Of a DNA stretch of 64,000 bases, positions 18,183 through 25,624 are shown one piece after another; position 1 is the first letter of the stretch; every line of letters starts with the position of its first letter. Made by a program: the position numbers and the translations under genes. Origin of the DNA: a virus; IMG/VR virus record IMGVR_UViG_3300005099_000066, positions 1 to 64,000 of that record, one strand, 5' to 3'. The notes beneath the pieces were generated by a model. It was not told where the DNA came from, did not search any database, and was given only the letters and a program-made list of their open reading frames with translations.

Positions 18183-19424
18183 CTAATACAAAATTCCTTC
18201 AGTTTGAGAAATCCATTGTTTTATTGTGCTAATTAAATCCTTATCATAAAACTTACCCTCAAAGTCTATCCAGTTGTTTGCTATGTCCAGAATTTTCTTC
18301 CAGGCATTGTCAACTGTTTTGTCATTTACCATGATTAAGCCAACTAAATCATCTCCTGGAATGAAATAATAATTATTCTTTACTTTAGCAACTCTTCTAA
18401 ATTCCCATTCTCTTAAACACTCCATATCTGGATTATCAAACATCTTTCCAGTTATTTTTAACCATTCGTCAGTATTTTTAGTAGCCAAATACAAACCAAC
18501 AAGCCAATTACCATTTACATTCCAGGGCACAGATTTTGCCTTTCCTGTTGCAATATGATATAGAAAGTCTGTATAATTTTTCAGGTATTTAGTCCAGAAT
18601 AAAGACAATGACTGAGCAAATCTGGAAGTAATATCAGTAACATATAGATTTTTATTTTTATCCATAAATCCTTCCAGAGAAAAGGGACCAGTGTAATTTG
18701 ATGCTTCCTTTTGACTAAATATCTTTTCTAATATTCCATTCCACAAAGATTTTTCAACTATCTTTAAAATATAGCCTGTTCCAGTAGCAAGTCCTACAGT
18801 GTATGGTTTTAGAATTTTGCCTTTGGATACCCAGACATCACATCCCACTTCAATCATATTTCTCATGTTTCTTTGTATTATTATAGGAGAAGTCTCGGAG
18901 AAGGGACCAATTGCACTTCTTAATTCTTCCAGCTTTGTTTTAGTATTACTATCATCTTTGGCATACCATGTGTCAATATTACCTCTAAAAATAGAATCAA
19001 CTTTTACCCAACAATCGTAATTGTATTGTTTAATTAAAACATAGGCTTCATCTACACCTTTAGCAATTTTGTATTCAGGAACTTTAACACCTATCTTATC
19101 AAGAAATTTGTAGCCTCTTGATTTGGAAATTTCATACTGTTCTAATTCTGCTCCAGACACGACATAATTTTTCTCAGATTTTAAGTAATTCACAAAATGC
19201 CCCATTCCAACATCAACAAATACAAGCAAATCGTAATTGTCTAACTCTCCAAAATCATATATTCTTCTGAATGAATCAAAACCCATACCTATTGCATATT
19301 CTTCCAGTCTTGGAAAGCCTTTTGAAATAGGAGTAAATAAATACACATCATGCCCATCAAAAGCCATTCTTGTGGCTTGTCCAAGTCCTGCAAATCCCTC
19401 TGTATCAACTACTAATATTTTCAT
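18183..19424 (-). CDS. PurD-like ATP-grasp ligase 2
   Basis: 413 residues, a diverged paralogue of the first ligase: MKILVVDTEGFAGLGQATRM, then GHDVYLFTP, and a matching VFVDVGMGHFVNYL segment (compare VFPDMGWGQTVDKL in ligase 1). The ATP-grasp body (CWVKVDSIFRGN; IIIQRNMRNMIEVGCDVWVS; YVTDITSRFAQ) is recognisable but the final metal- and ATP-binding Asp/Glu/Asn set is less clear, so it may have a different substrate. ATG 19424 overlaps the stop of the deoxyribosyltransferase-like gene (ATGA). Confidence 0.72.
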   Translation of the reverse strand: MKILVVDTEGFAGLGQATRMAFDGHDVYLFTPISKGFPRLEEYAIGMGFDSFRRIYDFGELDNYDLLVFVDVGMGHFVNYLKSEKNYVVSGAELEQYEISKSRGYKFLDKIGVKVPEYKIAKGVDEAYVLIKQYNYDCWVKVDSIFRGNIDTWYAKDDSNTKTKLEELRSAIGPFSETSPIIIQRNMRNMIEVGCDVWVSKGKILKPYTVGLATGTGYILKIVEKSLWNGILEKIFSQKEASNYTGPFSLEGFMDKNKNLYVTDITSRFAQSLSLFWTKYLKNYTDFLYHIATGKAKSVPWNVNGNWLVGLYLATKNTDEWLKITGKMFDNPDMECLREWEFRRVAKVKNNYYFIPGDDLVGLIMVNDKTVDNAWKKILDIANNWIDFEGKFYDKDLISTIKQWISQTEGILY

Positions 19425-20344
19425 TCTATTAAATCTATTGCGTTATTATAGTAGAACTCTATAAGATTATCAATTTCATCTATAACAGCATCAAAGAATT
19501 TTCTTTCTTCTTCAAATAATTTGATATTATATCTGGAAGCAACTATATCCACATTTCCCTTTCTCCAAAATCCGTCAGGACAATAAACTAAAACATTTTT
19601 ATCTCTGAATAAACCAAGTTCAAGAAGTGTTATAGGGGATTTTGTTCCAGGCACAAAGTAATAAATATTTATATCAGTTAATTCCTGACTCATCAATTCC
19701 CATTCAACTTGTTCTCTAAAATATGGATTATTTATGCTTTGTTCCCACGAAGAATCCCAGTCATCTCTGCGAGGATTTACTATGAAGACAATATATGATA
19801 ATTCGTTGTCTTTTGCATAATTTTTCAAGTAGGAATATATATGGTTTGTTAACCTTTTTTGCCAATTTTCAGCTGTTCCCATCTCAATAGAACCACCCAG
19901 AAATATTGAAACTGGAAATTCTCCTATATCAAGAAAGTAATTATACAAAGGTTTCCATTCAGTAGGAGCTTTTATTTCATACAACAGAATCTTTGTTGTT
20001 TCATTAACCAATTTTATTTCATTATCATTCAATTCAGAATCTTCTTCGAAATTTTTTAACAGAGTATCAAGAAAAAGCTGTTTTTCTGTTTTGGATAGAG
20101 ATTTGAGATATTTTGTTTTGAATTTATTAAATGTGTTTTTATTCATAAGAATTTTTTCAATAGCAATATCTTTGAAAATCAGAGTGTCCTTTAAATAATC
20201 TGGAAGAAACAGTTTTTCTGCTGCTTCATTTGATTTTTCCAAAAAAGCCATAAGAAGATTGTAAATTTCTTTTTCAGAAGAAGGTGTTTCAGGGAAAGTA
20301 ATTTTGAAAATCGAAGGCTGTTCTGTTGGCTTAAATTCCCACAT
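19421..20344 (-). CDS. Protein with C-terminal nucleoside 2-deoxyribosyltransferase-like domain
   Basis: 307 residues. The N-terminal ~140 are helical and unrecognised. The C-terminal part reads SIFLGGSIEMGTAENWQKRL, NPRRDDWDSSW, YFREQVEWEL, then SPITLLELGLF, followed by GFWRKGNVDIV. This matches the nucleoside 2-deoxyribosyltransferase-like family (Nuc_deoxyrib_tr_2), whose relatives exchange or hydrolyse the base of deoxynucleosides or deoxynucleotides. The helical N-terminal extension is unusual. Coupled to ATP-grasp 2 by ATGA. It may act on a free nucleotide or base as part of a modification or salvage route; that is inference. Confidence 0.75.
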   Translation of the reverse strand: MWEFKPTEQPSIFKITFPETPSSEKEIYNLLMAFLEKSNEAAEKLFLPDYLKDTLIFKDIAIEKILMNKNTFNKFKTKYLKSLSKTEKQLFLDTLLKNFEEDSELNDNEIKLVNETTKILLYEIKAPTEWKPLYNYFLDIGEFPVSIFLGGSIEMGTAENWQKRLTNHIYSYLKNYAKDNELSYIVFIVNPRRDDWDSSWEQSINNPYFREQVEWELMSQELTDINIYYFVPGTKSPITLLELGLFRDKNVLVYCPDGFWRKGNVDIVASRYNIKLFEEERKFFDAVIDEIDNLIEFYYNNAIDLIE

Positions 20345-20354
20345 AATAGTCTCC

Positions 20355-20726
20355 TTACAGTTTTACAAAGTTGTAAAAATCTTCAATTTTATTCAAAACA
20401 AATTTCCTTATCTTTCTTTGTCTCATAAGTTTTACTCTTTCTTCAGGAAAATTCCAGGAATACTCTAATTCAGCCAATTCGTAATATCTCTCAGCTTCTT
20501 CAGCAATCACATATTTTAATTCTTCCAAAAAGCTTTCTGTATCACCTTTCACATCTGCCTTTACTATAAATGCTTCTTCAGTTAAATCATAATCATATTC
20601 AGCAATTTCGAAATCATACTCATCGGAATATTCCATAAATTCCTCGAATAACAACTCAAGTGAACCCAAAAGCCATTTCCAGAATGGTCTATCAAGATTC
20701 GAAACAGGAATTTTTACCTCAATCAT
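20355..20726 (-). CDS. Acidic hypothetical protein
   Basis: 123 residues, very acidic and aromatic (EFMEYSDEYDFEIAEYDYD), helical at the C-terminus with a basic tail. No family recognised. ATG 20726 overlaps the preceding TGA (ATGA). Confidence 0.6.
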   Translation of the reverse strand: MIEVKIPVSNLDRPFWKWLLGSLELLFEEFMEYSDEYDFEIAEYDYDLTEEAFIVKADVKGDTESFLEELKYVIAEEAERYYELAELEYSWNFPEERVKLMRQRKIRKFVLNKIEDFYNFVKL

Positions 20727-21055
20727 GATACCTTTGGTGGATTTACTATTTTGCTTTGGTCTGGAATTTCGAGTCCAGTTGTTCTTCTTATATACTCTGC
20801 CACAGATTGTTTATTTGGTCTAAACCAGCCAATTACTCCTTTCAAGTAAAGCAATTCATTTTCCTCTATTGGTAAGTTTATTAGTAATAACAGTATCAAA
20901 CCTTTATCACTGCCAGGAGGCATGTGAGCTTGAACTAACATAGGCTTTTCTACTATTACTGTCCCATCAACTTGCGTGCCTTTGTAGTAACCCATTACCC
21001 ATCCAGCATGTGTTATAAATACTACTAATTCATTTATATCAGGCATTGTTTGCAT
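20723..21055 (-). CDS. Small beta-barrel-like hypothetical protein
   Basis: 110 residues. ELVVFITHAGWVMGYYKGTQ, then GTVIVEKPMLVQA, looks like the first strands of a small SH3/Sm-like barrel, followed by a hydrophobic strand and a short helix (VAEYIRRTTGLEI). Located directly after the terminase gene, with AAGGAGGT upstream. Not recognisable as a terminase small subunit. Confidence 0.6.
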   Translation of the reverse strand: MQTMPDINELVVFITHAGWVMGYYKGTQVDGTVIVEKPMLVQAHMPPGSDKGLILLLLINLPIEENELLYLKGVIGWFRPNKQSVAEYIRRTTGLEIPDQSKIVNPPKVS

Positions 21056-21065
21056 AATAACCTCC

Positions 21066-22925
21066 TTATTTGTCTAATTCTCTTATTCGAGAAGGAATAT
21101 TCACTCCTTCTCTTCCTCCTCCAATAATTTTTGTCCCTCCAAGGGGATTTGATGGGGGAACTAACTGTCTGAGGGGAGATTCCACTCTCGCAGTTGAAAC
21201 TGTTGAAGCCTTTCCAACTGCGAGTTTTCTTGCTTCTGCTTCAGATAAAGTTATTGAATCAGTTTTAGAGTCTATATGAAACAGTTTATTAAACCAAAAG
21301 ACCAAACCAACTATTGAATCAGCAATATCCTGATATCCCGTTATTACTCTGGGCTTTGAAGAGCCTGATGGAGGCTGGAGGTTTTTAAATTGTGAAATTG
21401 CCAAATATGATTCTTCCTGGTTTGGAAATATTATTGCTGGAGGATTAGAATAAAACAGATTTTTTGCACTGATATAATCTTGCTGATTTACAGGTTTATC
21501 ATCCCATTCTTTAGCAAGATGTTTAAAAGCAGCAGTGTTCCATTTGTCTGACTTTATTTTTGTAATATTCAAATACTTTGCAAGTCTACCTATTACATCA
21601 TAATAATTCCATAAATCTACTGATACATTCTTTTGTTTATCTGTTTGCCAGACTAAAATTGCATCAACTATTAAGAGTGGAGTTCCTCTTTGTATTAAGC
21701 CATGTCCTATTGCAACTGCTGCCATACAGTCAACTTCTCCTGGGTCTATACCCATAAAGTATTCGTATGGCTCTGGTTTTCTTGTAAATCTTAAGGTATC
21801 AGGTTTGTAAACAAATTTGTTTCCATTAGCAGTTTTTATAATTTCACTTTCGGCAATTACAAGAGGCAATCTGTTTTTATCAACAAAAACATCCTCATCC
21901 AAAACTTGTAAAACAGGCATCCATCTTTCTACAGAATATCCTACTGGAAGGGCAAGATATTTAGCTACAGCTGAATTAAAATCTCTGTCAAATTGAGTTT
22001 TGAAATCCATGGGGACATCAACTTCTAAATCAAATTCTTTCACATAAATTCTAAAAGTTTCTTTGCTAAAGAATTTCTTTGGTTTGACTTGCCATGTAAA
22101 ATAGTGAGAAGTATAGGCATTATCATATTTTCCATTTTTGACTTCTTCATGTAAAATATATGTAAAATCATTCTTTTTATCGAGTCTGGGGAATGATGTT
22201 ACAAGTCCCAGGTATGGAAGCTCTCTTGTTGAAGTTGTAGCTGTATTAAAAATCTTTTCAGCATTATGGATTCCAGATTGTGAAACATGTCCAGAAGCTT
22301 CATCCATAACAAAAGCAATAAGAGTCAAACCTTCCCATGATTCATTTTTGGAGGGAACTGATATGAATTCTACATTTATTGAACTGAATTTTATTGTATT
22401 TCCAGCTATATGAATTTTTGGCAATGACCTATCACATATATGTGAATTAACTATTTTTCCATGTTCCTCAATAGGATATTTGTTGAAAAATTTTGAATTC
22501 TTTATTCTGGCCTTTACTCTGTCAAACATTTTCTGGGACTGATTCTGGTTAGTTGCGACAGTTATAATTGATATAGCATCTGCTTTTGATACTCCAAAGA
22601 AATCATGAGGGTTTGGTTCAAGAAAGTGTAGAAGATAAATAACATAAGTAATTATGTTAGCAGAAACAAGTCCCTTTCCACTTCCCTTTCCCCAAAGAAG
22701 AACAGATAAATTTGGTCTTGTTTCAGGTGTAAAAAATAAGACAGGATCCCCTTTCACTCCACCTTCTCCAATAATAGCAAGAGATTCTCTGGTTTGGACT
22801 TCAGATAATTTTACCTCATTTAAATCATTATACAAAAATTCAAGAAATGGAAGAACATTGTGTGTTGGCTTTTTGACTTCAGATTTATTCTCACTTATTA
22901 GTATTTTTCTCCAATCAGAACTCAT
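21066..22925 (-). CDS. terL: Terminase large subunit
   Basis: 619 residues, close to the usual length. The N-terminal ATPase has a Walker A-like LLWGKGSGKG (about 76-85; Gly replaces the usual Thr/Ser after the Lys) and a Walker B LIAFVMDEAS (about 205-215). The C-terminal RNase H-like nuclease shows FMGIDPGEVDCMAAVAIG (about 394-411) and a late acidic DIADSIVGL segment. It would package DNA into the prohead and cut concatemers. AAGGAG lies seven bases before ATG 22925, within the end of a small Lys-rich gene. No small subunit was recognised nearby. The C-terminal ~60 residues are Gly/Pro/Arg-rich and probably disordered. Confidence 0.9.
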   Translation of the reverse strand: MSSDWRKILISENKSEVKKPTHNVLPFLEFLYNDLNEVKLSEVQTRESLAIIGEGGVKGDPVLFFTPETRPNLSVLLWGKGSGKGLVSANIITYVIYLLHFLEPNPHDFFGVSKADAISIITVATNQNQSQKMFDRVKARIKNSKFFNKYPIEEHGKIVNSHICDRSLPKIHIAGNTIKFSSINVEFISVPSKNESWEGLTLIAFVMDEASGHVSQSGIHNAEKIFNTATTSTRELPYLGLVTSFPRLDKKNDFTYILHEEVKNGKYDNAYTSHYFTWQVKPKKFFSKETFRIYVKEFDLEVDVPMDFKTQFDRDFNSAVAKYLALPVGYSVERWMPVLQVLDEDVFVDKNRLPLVIAESEIIKTANGNKFVYKPDTLRFTRKPEPYEYFMGIDPGEVDCMAAVAIGHGLIQRGTPLLIVDAILVWQTDKQKNVSVDLWNYYDVIGRLAKYLNITKIKSDKWNTAAFKHLAKEWDDKPVNQQDYISAKNLFYSNPPAIIFPNQEESYLAISQFKNLQPPSGSSKPRVITGYQDIADSIVGLVFWFNKLFHIDSKTDSITLSEAEARKLAVGKASTVSTARVESPLRQLVPPSNPLGGTKIIGGGREGVNIPSRIRELDK

Positions 22926-23076
22926 TCAAAATCTCCTTTTTCAGCTTATCCTTTTCTCTCTTTCTGTTGTATTGCTTCTTTTTGTTTGGTATGATTTTTG
23001 TTGGTGGAGGAACTTTCTTTCTTATTGATTTGATAATTTCCAAACCAGAAATTTTACTTTTCCTTTTCATTTTCAT
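22915..23076 (-). CDS. Small Lys-rich protein
   Basis: 53 residues from ATG 23076, with Lys and Arg making up about 40 percent, and no recognisable domain. It begins inside the out-of-frame end of the primase and ends 11 nt inside the terminase gene, so it fills the gap between them and would couple their translation. The ribosome binding site is weak and the composition is AT-driven, so it is only probable. It could be a DNA-binding peptide. Confidence 0.4.
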   Translation of the reverse strand: MKMKRKSKISGLEIIKSIRKKVPPPTKIIPNKKKQYNRKREKDKLKKEILNEF

Positions 23077-23312
23077 TAAAAGGTGAATAAAATACAAAAC
23101 CTTTGGTGGGGTGAAATTTAATCAATTCCAAACCAGAATAGTATGGAAATATATATTCAAGTATTTTGCCATGTAAATCAGCAGGGTCTTTATCTTCAGG
23201 TAGCAAAGCAACAAAGACATCATTTATAAATGACTGAAGTTTCCTGCATAATTCAAAAGCCTCTTTTTGAGCATCCCCATCTAAAGCAACAACAACAGTT
23301 TCAGGAGAGTAA
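23054..23312 (-). other. +1-frame continuation of the primase (TOPRIM DxD and C-terminus)
   Basis: This frame opens just after a TAG (stop ending near 23313) and has no ATG, GTG or TTG start at its beginning, but encodes SPETVVVALDGDAQKEAFEL and then LLPEDKDPADL, ending at TAA 23056-23054. DGD supplies the TOPRIM metal-binding aspartates missing from the upstream frame. The two frames overlap for only five codons (AAC TGT TAC TCT CC/TGA), the window in which a +1 shift must happen. Directly upstream is a 7-bp hairpin (23311-23317 with 23323-23329). Confidence 0.8.
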
Positions 23313-23978
23313 CAGTTCTAACAACTGTTTGTGTGTAATTGTTTTTGATAATAGAGCAACTGACGGACAATTGTATTCTTTGTATACTGATAAAGCATCC
23401 ATAATTCCTTCAGTAATAAAAAGAGGTTTTCCCAATCCAAGTGAAGTAATGGAAAATTTGAAGAGAGGTTTTTTCACTCCAGATGGATTCAGAAAGTCAT
23501 GTTTACCTACTTTTCTTAAAACATAATAATCCATATCACCTGCCCATGTATAGGATTTAAACATAAGCCATATATCAGAATTTGTTTTGTTAACAACTAT
23601 GCTGTAAAATTCCCTTGGGATTTTTGTTTTTAAATCTTCAATAGATATTCCAAGTCTCATAGCTAAATACATTTCAGAAATCAATTGTGCTTGTCCTGCT
23701 ACTTTCTGATAACCATTTGGAAAACTTAACTTGACTTCTTCAACTTCTTCTACTTTTTCGAAATCAACTATTTTTGAAGAAACAGACATAATTGTCTGAA
23801 CATAGTGTTTGGGCAAAATGGACAAACTTCCTGATTTACCACATCTGAAACAATGAAAGACTCCTTTTCGAGGATTCACATACAGATGATATTTTGAGTC
23901 AGGAGGCTTTCCTATTTCAACACAGAAGGGACAATTGAATCTTATTTCTCCTGACGAAGTCAATTTAAAATTAACCAA
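23301..23978 (-). CDS. dnaG: DNA primase, N-terminal zinc finger and first part of TOPRIM (interrupted)
   Basis: 225 residues from a TTG start (GAGGAGG eight bases upstream). CPFC (16-19) and CFRC (43-46) form a CHC2-type zinc finger that binds template DNA. LFITEGIMDALSV (E190) is the first TOPRIM motif. The frame then stops at TGA 23303-23301, before the essential DxD motif. That motif, VVVALDGDA, and the typical LPEDKDPADL follow at once in the +1 frame to 23054. Joined, the product would be about 307 residues. Either translation shifts +1 at TCC-TGA or the gene is broken by an indel (real or a sequencing error). It is the first gene of the leftward operon, apart from the other replication genes. 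Confidence 0.85.
   Translation of the reverse strand: MVNFKLTSSGEIRFNCPFCVEIGKPPDSKYHLYVNPRKGVFHCFRCGKSGSLSILPKHYVQTIMSVSSKIVDFEKVEEVEEVKLSFPNGYQKVAGQAQLISEMYLAMRLGISIEDLKTKIPREFYSIVVNKTNSDIWLMFKSYTWAGDMDYYVLRKVGKHDFLNPSGVKKPLFKFSITSLGLGKPLFITEGIMDALSVYKEYNCPSVALLSKTITHKQLLELLLS
23311..23329 (-). promoter_or_regulatory. Hairpin beside the primase +1 frameshift site
   Basis: AACAGTT and AACTGTT are perfect inverted repeats of 7 bp separated by a 5-nt loop. In the mRNA the stem ends 5 nt before the TCC-TGA where the 0 frame stops. The position suggests a possible recoding stimulator, but upstream stems are less usual than downstream ones, and the sequence alone does not prove a role. Confidence 0.4.
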
Positions 23979-24069
23979 AGTTCAAACCTCCTCTGTTTTA
24001 TTAGATAGTAATTACAGCCTATTTTTTGTTTTGGCATCAGTTGAAGATAGAATTGAAAATTCGCTCCGC

Positions 24070-24110
24070 GAATATATAATATAATATCTCTGATATTATA
24101 TTATATATTC
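24070..24110. repeat. Perfect 19-bp inverted repeat (3-nt spacer)
   Basis: GAATATATAATATAATATC at 24070-24088 and its exact reverse complement at 24092-24110 flank TCT. All but the end pairs are A/T. The repeat could melt easily (origin), bind a dimeric protein, or form a hairpin in RNA read from either strand. Confidence 0.9.
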
Positions 24111-24145
24111 CGTAAAGTAATAATATATAATATTATTACTTTGCG
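24111..24145. repeat. Second inverted repeat, 13 perfect pairs extended to 16
   Basis: AAAGTAATAATAT (24114-24126) and ATATTATTACTTT (24130-24142) pair perfectly around ATA. Three outer positions (CGT/GCG) extend the stem with one G-T pair. It directly abuts the first repeat. Confidence 0.88.
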
Positions 24146-24167
24146 AAATTATTATATTATATAATTT
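24146..24167. repeat. Third, imperfect AT inverted repeat
   Basis: AAATTAT and ATAATTT (7 bp each) flank eight A/T bases immediately after the second repeat. In such AT-rich DNA this one alone would mean little; it matters only as the third in a row. Confidence 0.5.
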
Positions 24168-24234
24168 ACATATTATAAAAACTTTATATAGGACAGCTCA
24201 GCAAATCTTTTTCTATTTTTCAGTTTGCTTTCAA

Positions 24235-24267
24235 TTTTTGATAAAATCGAATCTAATATAATAGAGA
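24235..24267 (+). promoter_or_regulatory. 33-bp promoter-like element, copy 1
   Basis: TTTTTGATAAAATCG followed by AATCTAATATAATAGAGA, with TATAAT at 24257-24262, heads the whole rightward arm. The same 33 bases recur at 27080, 33532 and 60906, always upstream of a gene on the plus strand. The -10 box is canonical; TTGATA is only 13 bp upstream, so it is not a standard -35 box, and the conserved middle part may be read by a phage-specific or modified RNA polymerase. Confidence 0.75.
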
Positions 24268-24289
24268 TGGAAATAAAAAAGGAGGTAAA

Positions 24290-24301
24290 ATGAGACAATG
24301 A
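24290..24301 (+). CDS. Possible 3-codon minicistron (M-R-Q)
   Basis: The AAGGAGGT after promoter copy 1 is 4 nt from ATG 24290, which opens ATG-AGA-CAA-TGA; the TGA overlaps the ATG of the first real gene (24298). Ribosomes may start here and reinitiate. It may also be chance. Confidence 0.25.
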   Translation: MRQ

Positions 24302-24699
24302 AAAATATTTTTATTGTCCATAGGTGTTTGATGTGTGGTGAATGTTGCAAAAAATCCAGAGTTCATATGACGGAAGAAGAATTCAAAAAAGTTCCAAAGA
24401 GATTTCATTTTCTTTTTCACAAAGTATATGTGAAAAGTAAGGATGTTATTTTGTATAAAGTAAAAGTTCGGGATATGGAAACGGGAGAGTTAATTGCTTG
24501 GAATTCATTTTTAGAGGTTATGGATGATAAATATGTTTGTGGGGCTTTGATGAATGATGGAAAATGTTTTCTTCATCCTTACAAGCCTCAGATTTGTAAA
24601 GATATTTGGTGCAAGAAATCTGAAATAAGCATTTTTAAGTTTGTTTTAGAAAAGTTGAGGAGGGTTAAAAGATGGATAAAAAGAAAAAAGATTGGGTAA
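24298..24699 (+). CDS. YkgJ-type Cys-rich metal-binding protein
   Basis: 133 residues. CLMCGECC (10-17) and, downstream, CGALMNDGKCFLHPYKPQIC plus a further WC match the CxxCxxCC...C..C..RP..C layout of the YkgJ/FliB-like zinc/iron-chelating family. Members are thought to bind Fe-S or Zn; the role in phages is unknown. First gene of the rightward arm, 31 nt after the promoter element. The next gene overlaps its 3' end. Confidence 0.75.
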   Translation: MKNIFIVHRCLMCGECCKKSRVHMTEEEFKKVPKRFHFLFHKVYVKSKDVILYKVKVRDMETGELIAWNSFLEVMDDKYVCGALMNDGKCFLHPYKPQICKDIWCKKSEISIFKFVLEKLRRVKRWIKRKKIG

Positions 24700-24893
24700 G
24701 TGTGTGGGTAGATGCAATTGGGGAAATGGGAGAAATCTCTTCTTCAGGTAATTACTCGTGTTATGTTGTTTCTCTTAATCTCGGACATTTCAGAAGTATG
24801 GTGGAAAAATCTGATATATCTGCAAGAAATAAGAAAAAGATTTTGGATTTGTTGGATGAAATAGAAATTATTTTAGAAGGGGAATTGAAATAA
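24672..24893 (+). CDS. Hypothetical protein
   Basis: 73 residues with a helical, acidic C-terminus (NKKKILDLLDEIEIILEGEL). ATG 24672 follows GAGGAGGGTT and overlaps the preceding gene by 28 nt. No family recognised. Confidence 0.65.
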   Translation: MDKKKKDWVSVWVDAIGEMGEISSSGNYSCYVVSLNLGHFRSMVEKSDISARNKKKILDLLDEIEIILEGELK

Positions 24894-24913
24894 GTGATGA
24901 AAGGAGGTGTAAA

Positions 24914-25114
24914 ATGAAAAAGAAAGAATTTGTCCAGCACGGGTGTAAAATCCGTGTTGAACGCACATCGCAAGGGGCTTTAAAGTATTTCTATTTCTGT
25001 GCAAAATGCGGGCGTTCGATTAAAGAAGCAAAATTTTTGAGTGAAAAGGGGTATTATGAGAGAATAACTACATATAAATGCCCATGTGGAAATATATACC
25101 GAATATATTCATAA
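24914..25114 (+). CDS. Two-CxxC zinc-ribbon protein
   Basis: 66 residues with CAKC and CPC pairs plus an early Cys (HGC), a probable zinc ribbon. AAAGGAGGTG lies upstream of ATG 24914. Third of four neighbouring Cys-rich or small genes at the start of the early operon; target unknown. Confidence 0.65.
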   Translation: MKKKEFVQHGCKIRVERTSQGALKYFYFCAKCGRSIKEAKFLSEKGYYERITTYKCPCGNIYRIYS

Positions 25115-25155
25115 TTTCATTTCTTTTGCAAATAATAAAAAGGAGGTGTAAATAT

Positions 25156-25599
25156 ATGAATCCTTTGAAAAAATGGTATGTTGAGTTTGCTGTAAAAAGG
25201 ATGAAGATATTGAAGAAGTATAATCTCAAGACAGCATACGATGTAGCAAATTTTTTCATTAAGAGCAATCTAATGGAGAAAGAACCTGATTTTTGCCCTC
25301 TATTTAAGTCAGGTAAAAAATGCCATGATATTCCTGATGATGAATTGAATTGTTTCTTTTGTGCTTGTCCATACTATGATTTTGATAAATGGGATGAGGA
25401 TAAGAAGGAATTTGGAGGATGTTTAGTTCATTCTAAAATTGGATTCAGAAACGAGTATGGTTATTGGGACTGTTCGGAATGTGTTGCTGTTCATAGGAAA
25501 GTTTTTGTTAAAACAATTCTTGAAACTAATTCAGAATTTCTAAAACAATTGATAAAGGAAGCTGAAGAGTTTAAAAGAAAGAAATCTGAGAAAAATTGA
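25156..25599 (+). CDS. Cys-rich small domain protein (PF04071-like)
   Basis: 147 residues. After a helical start, the cysteine pattern CPLFKSGKKCHDIP, DELNCFFCACPYYDF, FGGCLVHS, then WDCSECVAVHR closely follows the PF04071 cysteine-rich small domain (PCH...NC.FC.CPLY...CGG...CS.C..PH). The family is presumed to bind metal; function unknown. AAAGGAGGTG before ATG 25156 sets the start (an in-frame ATG at 25078 lies inside the previous gene). The C-terminus is a charged helix. Confidence 0.72.
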   Translation: MNPLKKWYVEFAVKRMKILKKYNLKTAYDVANFFIKSNLMEKEPDFCPLFKSGKKCHDIPDDELNCFFCACPYYDFDKWDEDKKEFGGCLVHSKIGFRNEYGYWDCSECVAVHRKVFVKTILETNSEFLKQLIKEAEEFKRKKSEKN

Positions 25600-25624
25600 T
25601 TTACTGGAAATGGAGTGTTGATTT

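Larger units (their letters stand above)
23979..24297. other. Divergent intergenic region between left and right arms
   Basis: This 319-bp gene-free stretch separates the leftward primase/terminase operon from the rightward early operon, so it must carry both start signals. It holds a T-rich leader for the minus operon, three consecutive AT-rich inverted repeats (24070-24166), a less AT-biased stretch (24186-24232) and the 33-bp promoter-like element (24235-24267). The layout is what one expects of a phage control region or replication origin. No coding frame is supported. Confidence 0.7.

Noticed and set aside
20723-21055. Terminase small subunit
   Set aside because: The position beside terL is suggestive, but the protein looks like a small beta barrel and has no helix-turn-helix, so it is left as hypothetical.
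24238-24262. Standard sigma-70 promoter reading TTGATA as -35 and TATAAT as -10
   Set aside because: The spacing is 13 bp instead of 16-18, so I report a conserved promoter-like element without naming a sigma factor.
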